From positions 56,165,083-56,229,082 of the forward strand of contig JACMZG010001911.1 in NCBI GenBank assembly GCA_018340805.1: 64,000 nt of DNA. Reading direction: 5' to 3'. The position numbers were made by a program, and so were the translations under genes. Shown in pieces: positions 22,795-64,000 of the stretch. Below the pieces are notes generated by a model that was given only the letters and a program-made list of their open reading frames with translations, did no database searches and was not told the DNA's origin. This stretch comes from Microvelia longipes. Taxonomy: Eukaryota > Arthropoda > Insecta > Hemiptera > Veliidae. How positions within the stretch are numbered: the first letter of the stretch is position 1; each line of letters starts with the position of its first letter.

Positions 22795-23840
22795 ACTGTT
22801 TACTGTCTACTACACTAACCACAATCTTGCCTGAGAAGCGGACCCTATTTTAATAACATGTACACGCGATTAAGCGAACGAAGCAACTTAATGTACAATT
22901 CAATGTAGCTAGCCTAGTTCACCGTATAATATTGAAAACGTGCACACTCTAGCGACCGAAGCTAGCTATTTTTTACTATGCATTATTATTAAATACATCC
23001 AAACTAGCGAGCGATGCGAGCCTTTATTTACTATGTAAAAGTCTAAACCAGGCCTGGGCAAACTACGGCCCGCGGAACATTTTTATGTGGCCCGCGGGCA
23101 AAATTAAAATATTTGGAAAAAAGATAAAATAAATTAAAAATAAAAAAATATTAGGGATATAAGCAAATAAATCGTTTAATTCAAAATTATTATGAAAAGT
23201 TAGATATCAAGATAAGGAAATAAGGGATTGTTACTTTAACTTTAAAATTTGGAGAAGCAAAAACTAGTAAGATAAGAAACAATTACATAAAGAGCGGCCG
23301 CCTTTCATATCAATTCTCATTGTCGGATTTGGCGAATTCTAATTATTTTAGCGAATTTTTTATTTTCACAATAATATGAAAAAAAGCTATTTTGCCTTCT
23401 GTGAATTGCCGAAAAGGAGTTGATAAAATATTTGATCCCTTTGATCTTTTATTTCATAGGAATACTTTTTAAAATTATTTTTACACCTAGTATTCTAGCA
23501 AAATTTGTCTTCAGTTATATTTCAAGATCTGACGAAAATACTCCGTTTTGTTTTTTCCGTTTAGTGCTAAAGTTCTCCAATCCTTATTCTTTGAGAGTAA
23601 ATTTGACTTTAGTAAAACACCAGCGTAACTACAATTTGTTTCGGGTTTAGCATACTTTCAAATTTAAGGAATGCGGCCCGCGACAGGCTGTAAAAAGACT
23701 AAGCGGCCCTTTCCTAAAAAAGTTTGCCCAGGCCTGGTCTAAACATACGCAACCTAGCGAGCGAAGCGAGTCCTTATTTAATGTCTATTATTATAAACAT
23801 GCACACTCTAGCGAGCGAAGGTAGTCTTTTAGTAACTTTC
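22795..23840. repeat. Degenerate ~65-75-bp tandem repeat around a hAT-like element
   Basis: Recurring words AAACATGCACACTCTAGCGA and GCGAGCGAAGCGAGTCC at 22,850-23,040 and again at 23,745-23,840; the array was split by the element at 23,049-23,736. The GAGCGAAGCGAGTCC word also occurs inside the 5S-module repeat (copy C). Confidence 0.6.
23049..23736. mobile_element. hAT-like element with 8-bp TSD
   Basis: 688 bp; termini CAGGCCTGGGCAAACT and AGTTTGCCCAGGCCTG, subterminal CGGCCCGCG blocks, flanked by GTCTAAAC on both sides (23,041-23,048 and 23,737-23,744). These termini and the 8-bp duplication fit the Charlie-type hAT group. The 76-codon frame inside (23,420-23,650) does not resemble transposase to me. 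Confidence 0.9.
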
Positions 23841-24285
23841 AATTAGTAACTACCTTTTTCTTTTAACTCCTTTTTCCTAAACTTCAAACCCATTCTTAAG
23901 AATAACTAATAAAAATTGATTAAAATGCATATCTTTTTACGTCCTTACCTTTACATAATGGCAAAGACGTGCAATGTACTAGGATGTATAAAAAAATATT
24001 AAAATTAAAAAATTAAAAAAAATATGTCTCTGCCGGTATATTACTATAATCTTAATTATAGCAAAACTAATTACCAATACTGTGAAACCGAAGAGATGTC
24101 CATTAAAGAAGTTTTTTTTCACATAATGCAATACGAGATGAAAACATTAATGTTTCTTATCTTAATAAGATTTTCAGTTTTGTTTTTTTTTACCAAAGAA
24201 TTACATTTTCAACTGCTTATATGAATAATTAATATATATTATCTTTTATGCGGTTTCCACATTCAGTGAAGGATTCTCTAAATAA
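23841..24285. other. AT-rich DNA, nothing recognised
   Basis: One 66-codon frame (24,024-24,224) matches no family that I know. Confidence 0.4.
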
Positions 24286-24918
24286 GATTAAAATTCTGGC
24301 GCGGTGGTCCGCATGTCGGGCGAATTTCCTTTGGATGCGTGTTTCCGTGCTTTTTACATTATATAAGTTTACAACTACTAAATAAATAATTCCGGCGCGG
24401 TGGTCCGCTGTCGGGTGAATTTCATTTAGAATGCGTGTTTCTAAACAATCCATTTCTTGCTTATGCAAGAACCATGCTCATTGCGTGGTTCTGGTTCATG
24501 CTTTAGAACCTAAGCAGTTACTTAATTGTCAAGCACTGCTCGTAACTCATTTTGTCTGTATTTTCCAAAGGAAATGCGCATAAGTATCCAGTTGGTTGTA
24601 CAAAACTATGCCTCTAAAATTAGAAGTACACACTATTATTTGAACTAGTTTAAAGCTTAGTTACTTATCTTTAAGCTTAGTCAGTTATCTTTAAAGGTTT
24701 TAGCGCATTTCCTTTGGGAAATAGAGACAAAATGAGCGTGCTTGAAAATTTAGTAACTGCTTAGGTTCTAAAGCATGAACCGGAAGCACGCGATGGGCAT
24801 GGTTCTTGCATAAGCAAGAAATGGGTTGTTTAGCACGGAAACACGCATGCATAGGAAATTCGCCCGACATGCGGACAACTGTGCCAGAATTATTTTCTAG
24901 TTGTAAACTTATATTAGG
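24286..24918. mobile_element. Foldback element with ~0.24-kb arms
   Basis: Left arm about 24,357-24,600, right arm about 24,690-24,918: TATAAGTTTACAACTA, GGCGCGGTGGTCCGC, CTTGCTTATGCAAGAACCAT and GGTTCTAAAGCATGAACC are matched in inverted order. A partial direct copy of the left arm precedes it (24,290-24,345). The CTTGCTTATGCAAG word is itself palindromic. No coding capacity. Confidence 0.8.
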
Positions 24919-24974
24919 TAAAAAACGATAAAAAATTATCGACCCTTTCAGGATGTGAACCCAGGTACCCTGAG

Positions 24975-25340
24975 TTTGAGTGGTCGTATTTACTCCGGAC
25001 CACTGGCATTCAACTCAGAGGCCCAAAAAACATTGAAAACAACACCCTACTCGAAATTTAATTTTCAATGACCGTAATTTTGGTTTTCTATAATTTTTGT
25101 TGTTTTTTCGACTTTTTAGTAATTTAAAGTGGTCGTATCGACTTCGGACCGGTTTCATTCAATTCAGCGCCCAAAATTTCATAGAAAACAACACCCTACT
25201 CGAAACTTATTTTTCACCGACCTAAATTTTGGTTTTCGGTAATTTACAATGGTTTTTTCAATTTTTAGGTCACTTAGAGTGGTCGTATCGACTTCGGACC
25301 GGTTTCATTCGATTCAGCGTCTCAAAAAAACATAAATATT
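24975..25340. repeat. ~150-bp tandem repeat, three units
   Basis: Units begin near 24,979, 25,130 and 25,280 with GTGGTCGTATCGACTTCGGA and share AACAACACCCTACTCGAAA and AATTTTGGTTTTC. The period and AT-richness are satellite-like. The first unit has diverged most. Confidence 0.85.
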
Positions 25341-25544
25341 GATGTTTTTCGCGGCAAAAAATATTAACCCTGAATTTTGCCGATTTTTTGAAAATTTCGC
25401 TGACTCAGCAAACCGGGTTAATGACGTTACAAAAACCGTGTTTTCAATAGGGTTCGTGTCCTCCCGAAGGTTGATTTTTGTACCAAGTTTGGTTAAAAAA
25501 TATTAATCCGTTCAAAAGATATAGTGTTTACAAGAAAGTGTCTA

Positions 25545-25562
25545 GAAATACACACACACACA

Positions 25563-25645
<83 letters not shown>
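25545..25645. repeat. (CA)n-(TA)n compound microsatellite
   Basis: CA repeats followed by TA repeats. Confidence 0.95.
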
Positions 25646-26295
25646 TCGCGAAACGTATTTTTTCTCTGAAACGGATTTGTGTCCTGGTCCGAGGTTCGAA
25701 TTCCGCCATGACGCCTATCCCATTAGGCGAAGTTCCAAAGGAAATTCGCTAAAAAATAAACGGAATTCATTTGCAATGTAAGTCTGTTAAATATGAAGCA
25801 GCAGATGTATACAAGTATAAAACTATTGTTATAAGAAACAATTGAAAGATGACGACAAAATCCAACCAAATGAAAAAATTTTAGAACTGCTATACCTAGT
25901 ATTAAAATTTGTTCTATTTTTTGTGAAATCTACTATTATTAAATATATAAATACTAGTATCAACTAGTATTTTTACTCTTTGTTATTTATTATTTTTAAT
26001 TTTTTCGTCAATTATTGTATAAATTATAAATATTATAATTTCTATGAACTTTGATGTTAGTTTTAAAAAAATTAAATTCAAAATAAACTAATATTTTAAT
26101 TTTGAAAATCAAAGCAATAAAATTAACAGTTTAATAAAGAGCGGGAACATTTTAAAAAGTCTAGTTTCGAGGCACACCGCTAGTTCGTGCTAGTAGTTTA
26201 GCGCGAACTATTTACACCTCTAAAAGTGAAAAATAGTTATTTTCAAGACACTTTTAAAGCCATACCGTTTTTCCCAGAATATTGAAAAAAATTAG
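25646..26295. other. Intergenic DNA with a tRNA B-box-like word
   Basis: GGTTCGAATTCC at about 25,693 is a good polymerase III B box, but no tRNA fold or A box is visible upstream, which is microsatellite. It may be the 3' half of a tRNA-derived SINE head. The rest is AT-rich and unassigned. Confidence 0.35.
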
Positions 26296-27333
26296 GTAAA
26301 TACTACTATTATAGATGATAAACATTAGCACCCATATAAAGTTTCAGCACTTTATTAAGAGACCAAAAAAAAATCTTAAAATTTGTGTAAATTGATTTTT
26401 TTGTAGTCGATTTTATCCAAGAAAAAAACAGTCAAAACTATATGTAGGAACTCAGATACATAATTTTCTTTATAGACCCATCCTTTCCTTTCAAAATGAG
26501 ACCAAGAACTCCATTTTATTACTATTGGTTCTTTATTTATGACAGTTTTTATTTTACCAATCGGTTTTTAAAAATAATCGATTAGAGATGTAGTTTTTGT
26601 TGTATAAATAATTGTTGCGGAAAAAAATGGAATATATGGCGGCGAGCGGTACATTAAGCTAAGGACATCAGCTGGAAAAAAATTAGGCTAGTACAGCGGC
26701 TATACCATACGGAGGTGCGACATCAACCAGAACCTACACAAGATAAGCTGCTAGAACTCAGCGCTGTGGAAGACCTGTGTAGATTACTCATGAACTAACC
26801 CTGAAAGCTTTCCAAAAATTAGCGATTATACATTTAAACTTAAAATGTATGTAAATCATGGCAACTATTGGTTATGGGACCATTCCATCTCAAAACAGGC
26901 AGATGGCCAAAAATCTAGTAAGGTCACCCCCACTGATTTTCTTGAAAATTTGGTATGATGTTCTATTCAGAAGTAAAACTAAGTTGCAAACACGGTTTTG
27001 CTTACATTGTTTGGGATTTACGGGGAAAAGTTTGGAAAATTACCAAATTTCGTTCTTTTCAGAAAAAAAATTATTTTTCATTAAAACCGTCATAAATAAA
27101 GAACCAATAGTGATAAAATGGAGTTCTGGGTCTCATTTTGAAGGGAAAGGATGAGTCTATAAAGAAAATTAGTTATCTGAGTTCCTACATATAGTTTTCA
27201 CTGTTATTGCCTTGAATAAAAAAGACAACAAAAAATCAATTTTCACAAATTTTAAGATTTTTTTGTTCTCTTAATAAATTGCTGAAACTTTATATGGGTG
27301 CTAATGTTTATCGTCTATAATAGTAGTATTTAC
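26296..27333. mobile_element. Element with ~0.27-kb terminal inverted repeats
   Basis: Left arm from 26,296 (GTAAATACTACTATTATAGA) to about 26,560; right arm about 27,065 to 27,333 is its inverted copy. The arms share CCTTTCAAAATGAGACC and AACATTAGCACCCATATAAA. The centre holds no recognised transposase. A clear target duplication was not found. Confidence 0.75.
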
Positions 27334-28262
27334 TACTATTCTGTTAAATCTTCTAGATCTGTTAACTGTAACTTTTTAAGTGAATGGTCTCGTGGACATT
27401 AAGCAATTTTTGTAGGTTATTGTAAGACTCATTCTGTAAAGAACCAAATTTAATTAGGAAGTTAGCGTACAGGCTGGCTAGCCAACGTTTATTTACATAT
27501 CTAGACTGCAATGCAGTCAAAGCAGTATCGCAGTTCTCATGAATCAATCAAATCCTGAAATAATAGCTAGAGCGTCTCCTTACATGACCTCTTAGTACTT
27601 GCAATTTCCTAATTGTAGATAGAGTGGGATCGTCATGAATCGACGAGTAGAACCATTCCATTTGTGAATGATACCATCAAAAACAGGAATCGGCATCTCA
27701 GGGACAAGACTGATTTTGCCAAAGAAAGATAGAGTATCTTTTTTTCAGTTACATTATCATGTTTTGAGATTTTAAAAATAGTTAAAATATATTTTTAAAT
27801 ACTATTAGTGTCTAAATTTAAGAAAATTTACCTTAGACCAAAAAATACATTCTAGTTTCGCATCCGTCGGAGAAGAATTAAACTTCCTAATATTCTCCTG
27901 AACTTTCTCTAAGCATCGTTCATACTTGTTAGTCAATCAAACTGACTTCTGAATACAGAAGAACTATCTTTCGGTATCGCCAACAAACTGTCATACTGAG
28001 CTAAAGCGAAAGGTCTTCTCTCTAGTGGTACAGCAAAGATTAGGCTTTCTCATTCGCCATACTAACGTAATGATCCTATGGCCTTTAGGCTTTATGGCCC
28101 CACGTTGGCGCAGCAATATGTATAACATATGTTCCTCAATACAATGAACCTAAGATAAACTTATGTTCATTGTATGTTCATTATTCACATTATCTTCCTA
28201 TTATGTGGGTTAACCTTTCTATATTTTTTGATTTTGTGATTATTTATTTATTCAAATAAAGG

Positions 28263-28303
<41 letters not shown>
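27334..28303 (+). mobile_element. Possible LINE-type tail ending in poly(A)
   Basis: The last part (…TTTATTTATTCAAATAAAGGAATT followed by about 33 A at 28,267-28,302) looks like the 3' end of a poly(A)-type retrotransposon or retrocopy with an AATAAA signal. I do not recognise coding sequence upstream, so its 5' limit and identity are unknown. Confidence 0.35.
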
Positions 28304-29139
28304 CAATAATAAAAAAAACAATTAATAATAAAATCATACTTGTTTATTAAAATGTAATGGATATCATGCAATCGTATCAATATCATGCAAAAACAAAATT
28401 TTATTCTAACCACAAACTTTTACCTAAATAGCAAAACATAAGCCAATCGGCTACCTAGCTTTTGTAGGTTCGAGTTCTTGATCTAACTGTACGCTTTAGA
28501 TACTCAGTCTAGACCAGGGCGGTCCAGGTTTAGCGATTTGATCATTCCGTAGCAGCGCCGGTCCTCCAGATACGCTGTACCTGAGGGAGATGGACTACTA
28601 TTGGTCTACACACACTGATATTAACTATAGGTATAAAATATTTAAATGGTTATTGGCTATGAAGGAGACTGCAAAAAGCACAAGGTTAAACCGGGGTATG
28701 GCAAATAGTTAATAGGCAAGTAGCGAATAAGCAGTGCTATAGGGACTTTAGGTCCTTATTTTGACTCCCAACTGTAATCCCTTAAAAACAATTACTCTGA
28801 CACTTATGTCAAGACAGGAGAGAGCTGCATATAGTTGCTATTTCTAGCAAACCTTCTTACTTTTGGCCTATCAATGTACTGAGTACTGATTTGTACAATT
28901 TTTAAATAAATTTTAATATTGCGTAATAAATTGTGTATTTGTAATATAGTTCAACTATCGCGAATTTGAGACCTTGATAAGATTTGTTTATCTTATATGA
29001 ACTATGAATATATTCTATGAGGATATTCTGATTCGTAATTAATCGACACATCAGTGTTTCTAGTGATATTTAACGATTAAAAGAATATTCTAGCTATAAG
29101 GATGTGGTCAATACTTTCATGCTTTACAGTTACTTACTT
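28304..29139. other. Intergenic DNA with a SINE-like patch
   Basis: At about 28,440-28,660 a B-box-like GGTTCGAGTTC is followed by a body rich in CTAGACCAGGGCGGTCC-type words, possibly a tRNA-derived SINE. No A box is convincing. The remainder shows nothing. Confidence 0.3.
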
Positions 29140-29560
29140 TTTCGTTTATTTTACTTTTTTTTAAAATAGTAATAACATAATAGTAATAATAATAAAGTGA
29201 TAGTGATAATAAGTAGTGGTAATAGTGAATAATTAAAAGTAGTAATTAACTGCGTAGGCTTCCGCGGTTATTGTCATGAAGATATAGGTGTTCCGGTGGT
29301 GACCGCGTCAATGTAGATGAAGAATCTGACGTTTTGCTTCCACTGTTGAAGGTATCACAGTGGAAAGTATACTTTATTCATAGCAATAAAGTAATAGTAA
29401 TAACATAATAGTAATAATAATAAAGTGATAGTGATAATAAGTTGTGGTAATAGTGAGTAATTAAAAGTAGTAGCAAAGTAATAGTAATTAAGTAAAAGTA
29501 GTTGTAAGTAATAGCAATAACATAATGTTATGCATGACAGTAAATAACACAGTATTTAAT
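29140..29560. repeat. Direct repeat of AATAGTAATAA-rich DNA
   Basis: A ~90-bp block (TAATAACATAATAGTAATAA then AAGTGATAGTGATAATAAGT) occurs at about 29,168 and again at about 29,398, separated by non-repetitive sequence. Confidence 0.8.
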
Positions 29561-30193
29561 AAAAAATTAAATGTTCCAAAAAATAAAATATTATTTTAAT
29601 GAAACCTTTTTTAAATTAATATTGTTTTTATTCATCTTAATATTTTTAATCAAATTATTTTAGTTTTTATTATTTTATTTATTATTTTTTAAAAAATTTA
29701 AATTTGAAATAATTACCGCCTTTCTCCCCTCCACTTCTTATACCCACCTGTTGAATCCTATCCCTTTTATATCAGCTGTTTTTTGTTTTTAATAACAATA
29801 TTTCTTTTCTTAATTGGTGTAATGTTTTTATGATTTACTTACTTTTTAATACTAATTTTTGGTTTGATGCTATTAACTGTTGTTTTACATGTGGTGGTTG
29901 TAACTTATTACTTATTGTAAGTTTGGGCTATGATTATTTTAATATTACTTGCATTTGTTTTGAAATGTTTTTGCCTTGTTTGGTATGTATATTTTTATTT
30001 CTGTTCTTTTGTAATTGGTTTATGGTTGTGTTTACTTGTTATTAGATTCACTGAGGATGCCAAGCATCGCTTGTGCGAAAGCTCTGATGTAATTAAACTA
30101 ACAAAAACTAGGACTGCTGTCTTCATTATTATTCCTTCCTCATTAAACTCACAGTCCATTAAATCTTAATTCTTAAATAAATATTTAAGTATA
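29561..30193. other. AT-rich DNA with retroelement-tail-like hairpin
   Basis: 30,052-30,082 reads TGAGGATGC-CAAGC-ATC-GCTTG-TGCGAAAGC, like the TGANGATG...CGAAA hairpins near 33,830 and 15,717. Overlapping T-rich frames here look like chance membrane-like frames. Confidence 0.35.
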
Positions 30194-31590
30194 ATGTCTC
30201 AATATGGATTTTCAAAATTCTTAAAGGAATTAACAAGATTTCAAAATGTAAATCCTACATGCTTAGACCATATATTTTTAAAATGCGACTTACTTGCTGA
30301 CATGGATACGGCTGTTTATACCTCTAATACTACAGACCATTACCTTACTGGTAGCATTACTATTAATATAAAGGAAAGCCAAAAGTATCCCTCTTCTAAT
30401 GCTTTTAATAAGACCAGCGTTTATGAACATACGTTAATTATAAGCCTAAAAGATGAAACATGGACAAAAACCTATAAGGAAACAAATGCTGAAAAATCAT
30501 TTAATTAATTTTATTATACTTTAAAAAACATATAGAGCATTCTACTATCAATGTATCCATAAAAATCTCATCTAAGGAAAAGAAGATAAATCCTTGGAAT
30601 ACAACTAGTCTTATTTTATGCAATAGAAAGAGAGATGCTTTGGCGACAAAAACAAAAAAATATCCCCTGGACCTGAAATTGAAAAATTACTATAAAAAAT
30701 ATAGAAATATATTAACGAAACTAATAAGAATGGCTAGGGATAGTTACTTCCGGGCAAAATACGCTGAAAATAAGGATAATCCTAAAAAATGTGGAGTTTA
30801 AAAAGAGAGGCTACAGGTACTGACAAGAATAAAATGGAAATAAAAGAAATTAAAAAAATGATAGCACTGGCACCGTCTTCGATTCCAGTGGAATAGCTGA
30901 AGAATTCAATTCATTTTTTGTAAGTATAGGACGAAAAATTGCTGATAAAATCGATAAACCTTCCGAAGACAACATTGAAAATAATGATACTATTGTCAGT
31001 CCTGCAGACTCGCTGCATTTACTCCCAGTAATCCCTAATGAAATAAAACAACACGCAAAATCACTAAAGAAAGATGTTGCACCTGGAAAAGACAACATAA
31101 CTAATAAACTACTAAAAACTATTATTGAACACATACAGGAACCATTAGCTTATTCAATAAATCTATGTTTTATACAAGGGATTTTTCCCAATGCGTTAAA
31201 GTTTACTTGCTTTATATAGTGGTAACACATTGGCGTTACCACTATATAAAGCAGGTGATAAAACCTAACTTGGAAATTATAGGCCAATATCACTGCTTCC
31301 ATCTTTATCTAAAATTTTCAAACAAGATTGGTCTCGTTCTTTGATTGTAATAACTTAATACACTTTAGACAATTCGGATGTAGAAGCAGTATGAGCACTG
31401 AGGACGCCATTTATTGTGTAACTAAAAACATTTATCAATGTCTGGACAATAAAAAGAAAACTGTTAGAATCTTCCTTGAAATAAGAAAAACCTTCGATTC
31501 CGTGAGGCATTCTATATTATTAAAAAAATAGAAAAACTTGGTGTTAAAAGCGTAGCTCTAAAACTATTCGAATCATATCTTTTTTTAATT
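30194..31590 (+). pseudogene. Non-LTR retrotransposon (CR1/Jockey-like), EN end and RT
   Basis: 5'-truncated body. First frame (30,194-30,508): GFSKFLKELTRF, TCLDHIFLK and NTTDHYLT, the C-terminal motifs of an apurinic-type endonuclease. Then NPWNTTSLILCNRKRDAL and YRNILTKLIRMARDSYF (linker), EEFNSFFVSIG, APGKDNI, PLYKAGDK, NYRPISLLP, FGCRSSMSTEDAI, IFLEIRKTFDSV and ALKLFESYL (RT blocks). The FxDxxKAFD block has Glu and Thr in place of Asp and Ala, and there are several stops. Ends at a T-rich run near 31,590, before the YADD motif. Confidence 0.85.
31209..31253. repeat. Perfect short inverted duplication inside the LINE RT
   Basis: GCTTTATATAGTGGTAAC, an 8-bp loop, then GTTACCACTATATAAAGC. 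The right half is the normal RT sequence for LPLYKA; the left half is its inverted copy, placed where the preceding codons should be. It looks like a templated insertion. Confidence 0.85.
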
Positions 31591-31794
31591 TTTTTATAGG
31601 GCGCATTGTTTTTTTTAATTTTCCTGAATACAAATCCGGTCCCACTTTTTCGATGAAAGGTAAAAATGAGAAGTCAAAAATAGAAATTTTTCTTCTTTGG
31701 AATAAATGCATTCCTAAAGGTTTTCCTTAGTGACATATCACTCTTTAATGACTGGCATTGTTTTTATATCTCCCTAATGCAAATAAGGGTGAGT

Positions 31795-32270
31795 GAAATT
31801 TAAATTTGGGAAGGGGTTTAACAAAGTGGGCAGAGTCAAAATTTTAAATGTGGGAAGGTTTTAACAAAGTGGGCAGAGTCGAAATTTTAAATGTGGAAGG
31901 GGTTTAACAAAGTGGGCAGAGTCGAAAATTTTAAATGTGGGAAGGGTTCAAAGTGGGCAGTCGAAAATTTTAAATGTGGGAAGGGTTTAACAAAGTGGGC
32001 AGAGTCGAAAATTTTAAATGTGGGAAGGGGTTTAACAAAGTGGGCAGAGTCGAAAATTTTAATGTGGAAGGGTTAACAAGTGGGCAGAAAATTTTAAATG
32101 TGGGAAGGGGCTTAACAAAGTGGGCAGAGTCGAAAATTTTAAATGTGGGAAGGGGTTTAACAAAGTGGGCAGAGTCGAAAATTTGTCAAAGTGGGCAGAG
32201 TTTTTTGAAGGGGTTTTTGAGCAGAGTCGAAAATTTTAAATTGGGAAGGGTCAGAGTCGAAAATTTTGAT
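31795..32270. repeat. ~45-bp minisatellite
   Basis: About ten copies of a unit with GGGAAGGGGTTTAACAAAGT then GGGCAGAGTCGAAAATTTTA. It ends about 370 bp before the first visible caspase exon. Repetitive reading frames across it are artefacts. Confidence 0.95.
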
Positions 32271-32640
32271 TTTTTGTCATATCAAAGTAGAATGTATATA
32301 AATAGTCTAAAATTTTATAGTTTCCACTCTCCCTTCTGCTAGACTTTAAAATTATATTTTATTTTAGAAGTGAGAAAAAATATTTTAAAAGAGTACTTAG
32401 TTTTAAAGTTCTTAAAGTTGCATTTAATTAGAAATTTTAGAATACTTTATGACCTTCAACTCTTCCAGAGCTAAAGGTAATACATTATACAGATGTACAT
32501 GTTTTATTTACTATCACCTCTCAGTTAATGATAAAATTTTCTTGTTCTAATATCCTAACAAAAGCTCTTTTTGACAGCTTTAATTAATGCTTAAATGTCT
32601 TACAATACTTAAAGTGGAGTTACATTCTTTTTTTTTTCAG

Positions 32641-63661
<31,021 letters not shown>

Positions 63662-64000
63662 ATAATTTAGTTATTATCAGCATTTCACCAAAAAATGGTT
63701 CTTTCTTTAATAACTTAAGACCATCTGATTTTTATAAAAAAATTAGGGGCAAACTGACTTTTAAAGCATAAATTTCTATTGTTATGAATCCTTACCGCAA
63801 AATATTAGATAATGAATTACTTGGGATGTCCTTTTCTCCAACCCATGTAATTTACATGGTTGTAGGAAAGGACATCCCTATTATTTTCTTTTGAGTTTTC
63901 TCGTCTAAAGACGGCATGAGGATGACAGTGAGACAGTAGAAGTCTAAAGGTGTCATTCTTAAAGGGTTCAGTAAAGTCACTTTAGCTTCGTTGCAAGTAT
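63662..64000 (+). other. Caspase 3' flank with a long hairpin
   Basis: 63,823-63,878 folds into a ~25-bp imperfect stem: GGGATGTCCTTTTCTCC pairs with GTAGGAAAGGACATCCC. No AATAAA is visible before it. It may be a 3' UTR structure or a tiny foldback element. Nothing else is recognised to the window end. Confidence 0.55.

Noticed and set aside
25680..25730. tRNA gene from the GGTTCGAATTCC word
   Set aside because: Only a B box and part of a 3' arm; upstream sequence is microsatellite.
26858..27154. 98-codon frame as a transposase
   Set aside because: It runs into the inverted arm and has no DDE-type or other motif.
29830..30169. Two overlapping hydrophobic frames
   Set aside because: T-rich sequence gives Phe/Leu/Val-rich frames by chance; they overlap in different frames and match no family I know.
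31891..32342. Frames of 61 and 122 codons with WAESKILNVG-type repeats
   Set aside because: Products of the ~45-bp minisatellite.

Overview
The window is AT-rich nuclear DNA from a multicellular animal, most likely an arthropod and probably an insect. Evidence: introns with GT..AG ends, a caspase gene split over five visible exons, Penelope-like, Gypsy, BEL/Pao and non-LTR retroelements, and a topoisomerase I relict that reads like insect proteins. One transposase relict belongs to a family I remember as common in aphids and Hydra, so a hemipteran is possible, but that is weak. No bacterial-type operon, rRNA operon or CRISPR array is visible.

Layout. 1-15,550 is repeat-rich and without a host gene I can recognise. 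It holds several copies of a dispersed repeat carrying a piece of 5S rRNA gene, a 3.27-kb DNA transposon with ~0.7-kb inverted termini and an 8-bp target duplication, minisatellites, small foldback elements and a 994-bp assembly gap (8,007-9,000). 15,973-17,391 is a DNA topoisomerase I pseudogene, broken by a hAT-like element three codons before the catalytic tyrosine and by a 25-bp minisatellite grown from its own coding sequence. 18.4-22.1 kb holds BEL/Pao and Penelope-like remnants. 22.8-29.6 kb is tandem repeats, a second hAT-like element and foldback elements. 30.2-31.6 kb is a 5'-truncated non-LTR retrotransposon.

The one convincing host gene is a caspase on the + strand. Five exons are visible (32,641-32,766; 34,029-34,189; 36,384-36,577; 40,026-40,206; 63,402-63,661), giving 306 residues with the large and small subunits in order. 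The 5' end (prodomain) is not found. Catalytic His and Cys are present (QHCRG pentapeptide), but the small-subunit Arg of the Asp-binding pocket is missing. Its introns hold minisatellites, a SINE, foldback elements and a head-to-head Penelope-like pair. The last intron is 23 kb and holds a rearranged LINE and a nest of retrotransposons.

The nest, from outside in: an inverted-repeat element (44,870-63,310), split by a minus-strand Gypsy element with 102-bp LTRs and 5-bp target duplication GTTAT (Gypsy-2, 45,408-63,007), whose integrase is split by a second Gypsy element that keeps only integrase (Gypsy-1). About 8.45 kb (44,856-53,299) is repeated at 53,300-59,140. The bridge, 50,678-53,216, is full of single-base indels and holds an N, so I read the doubling as a probable assembly artefact.
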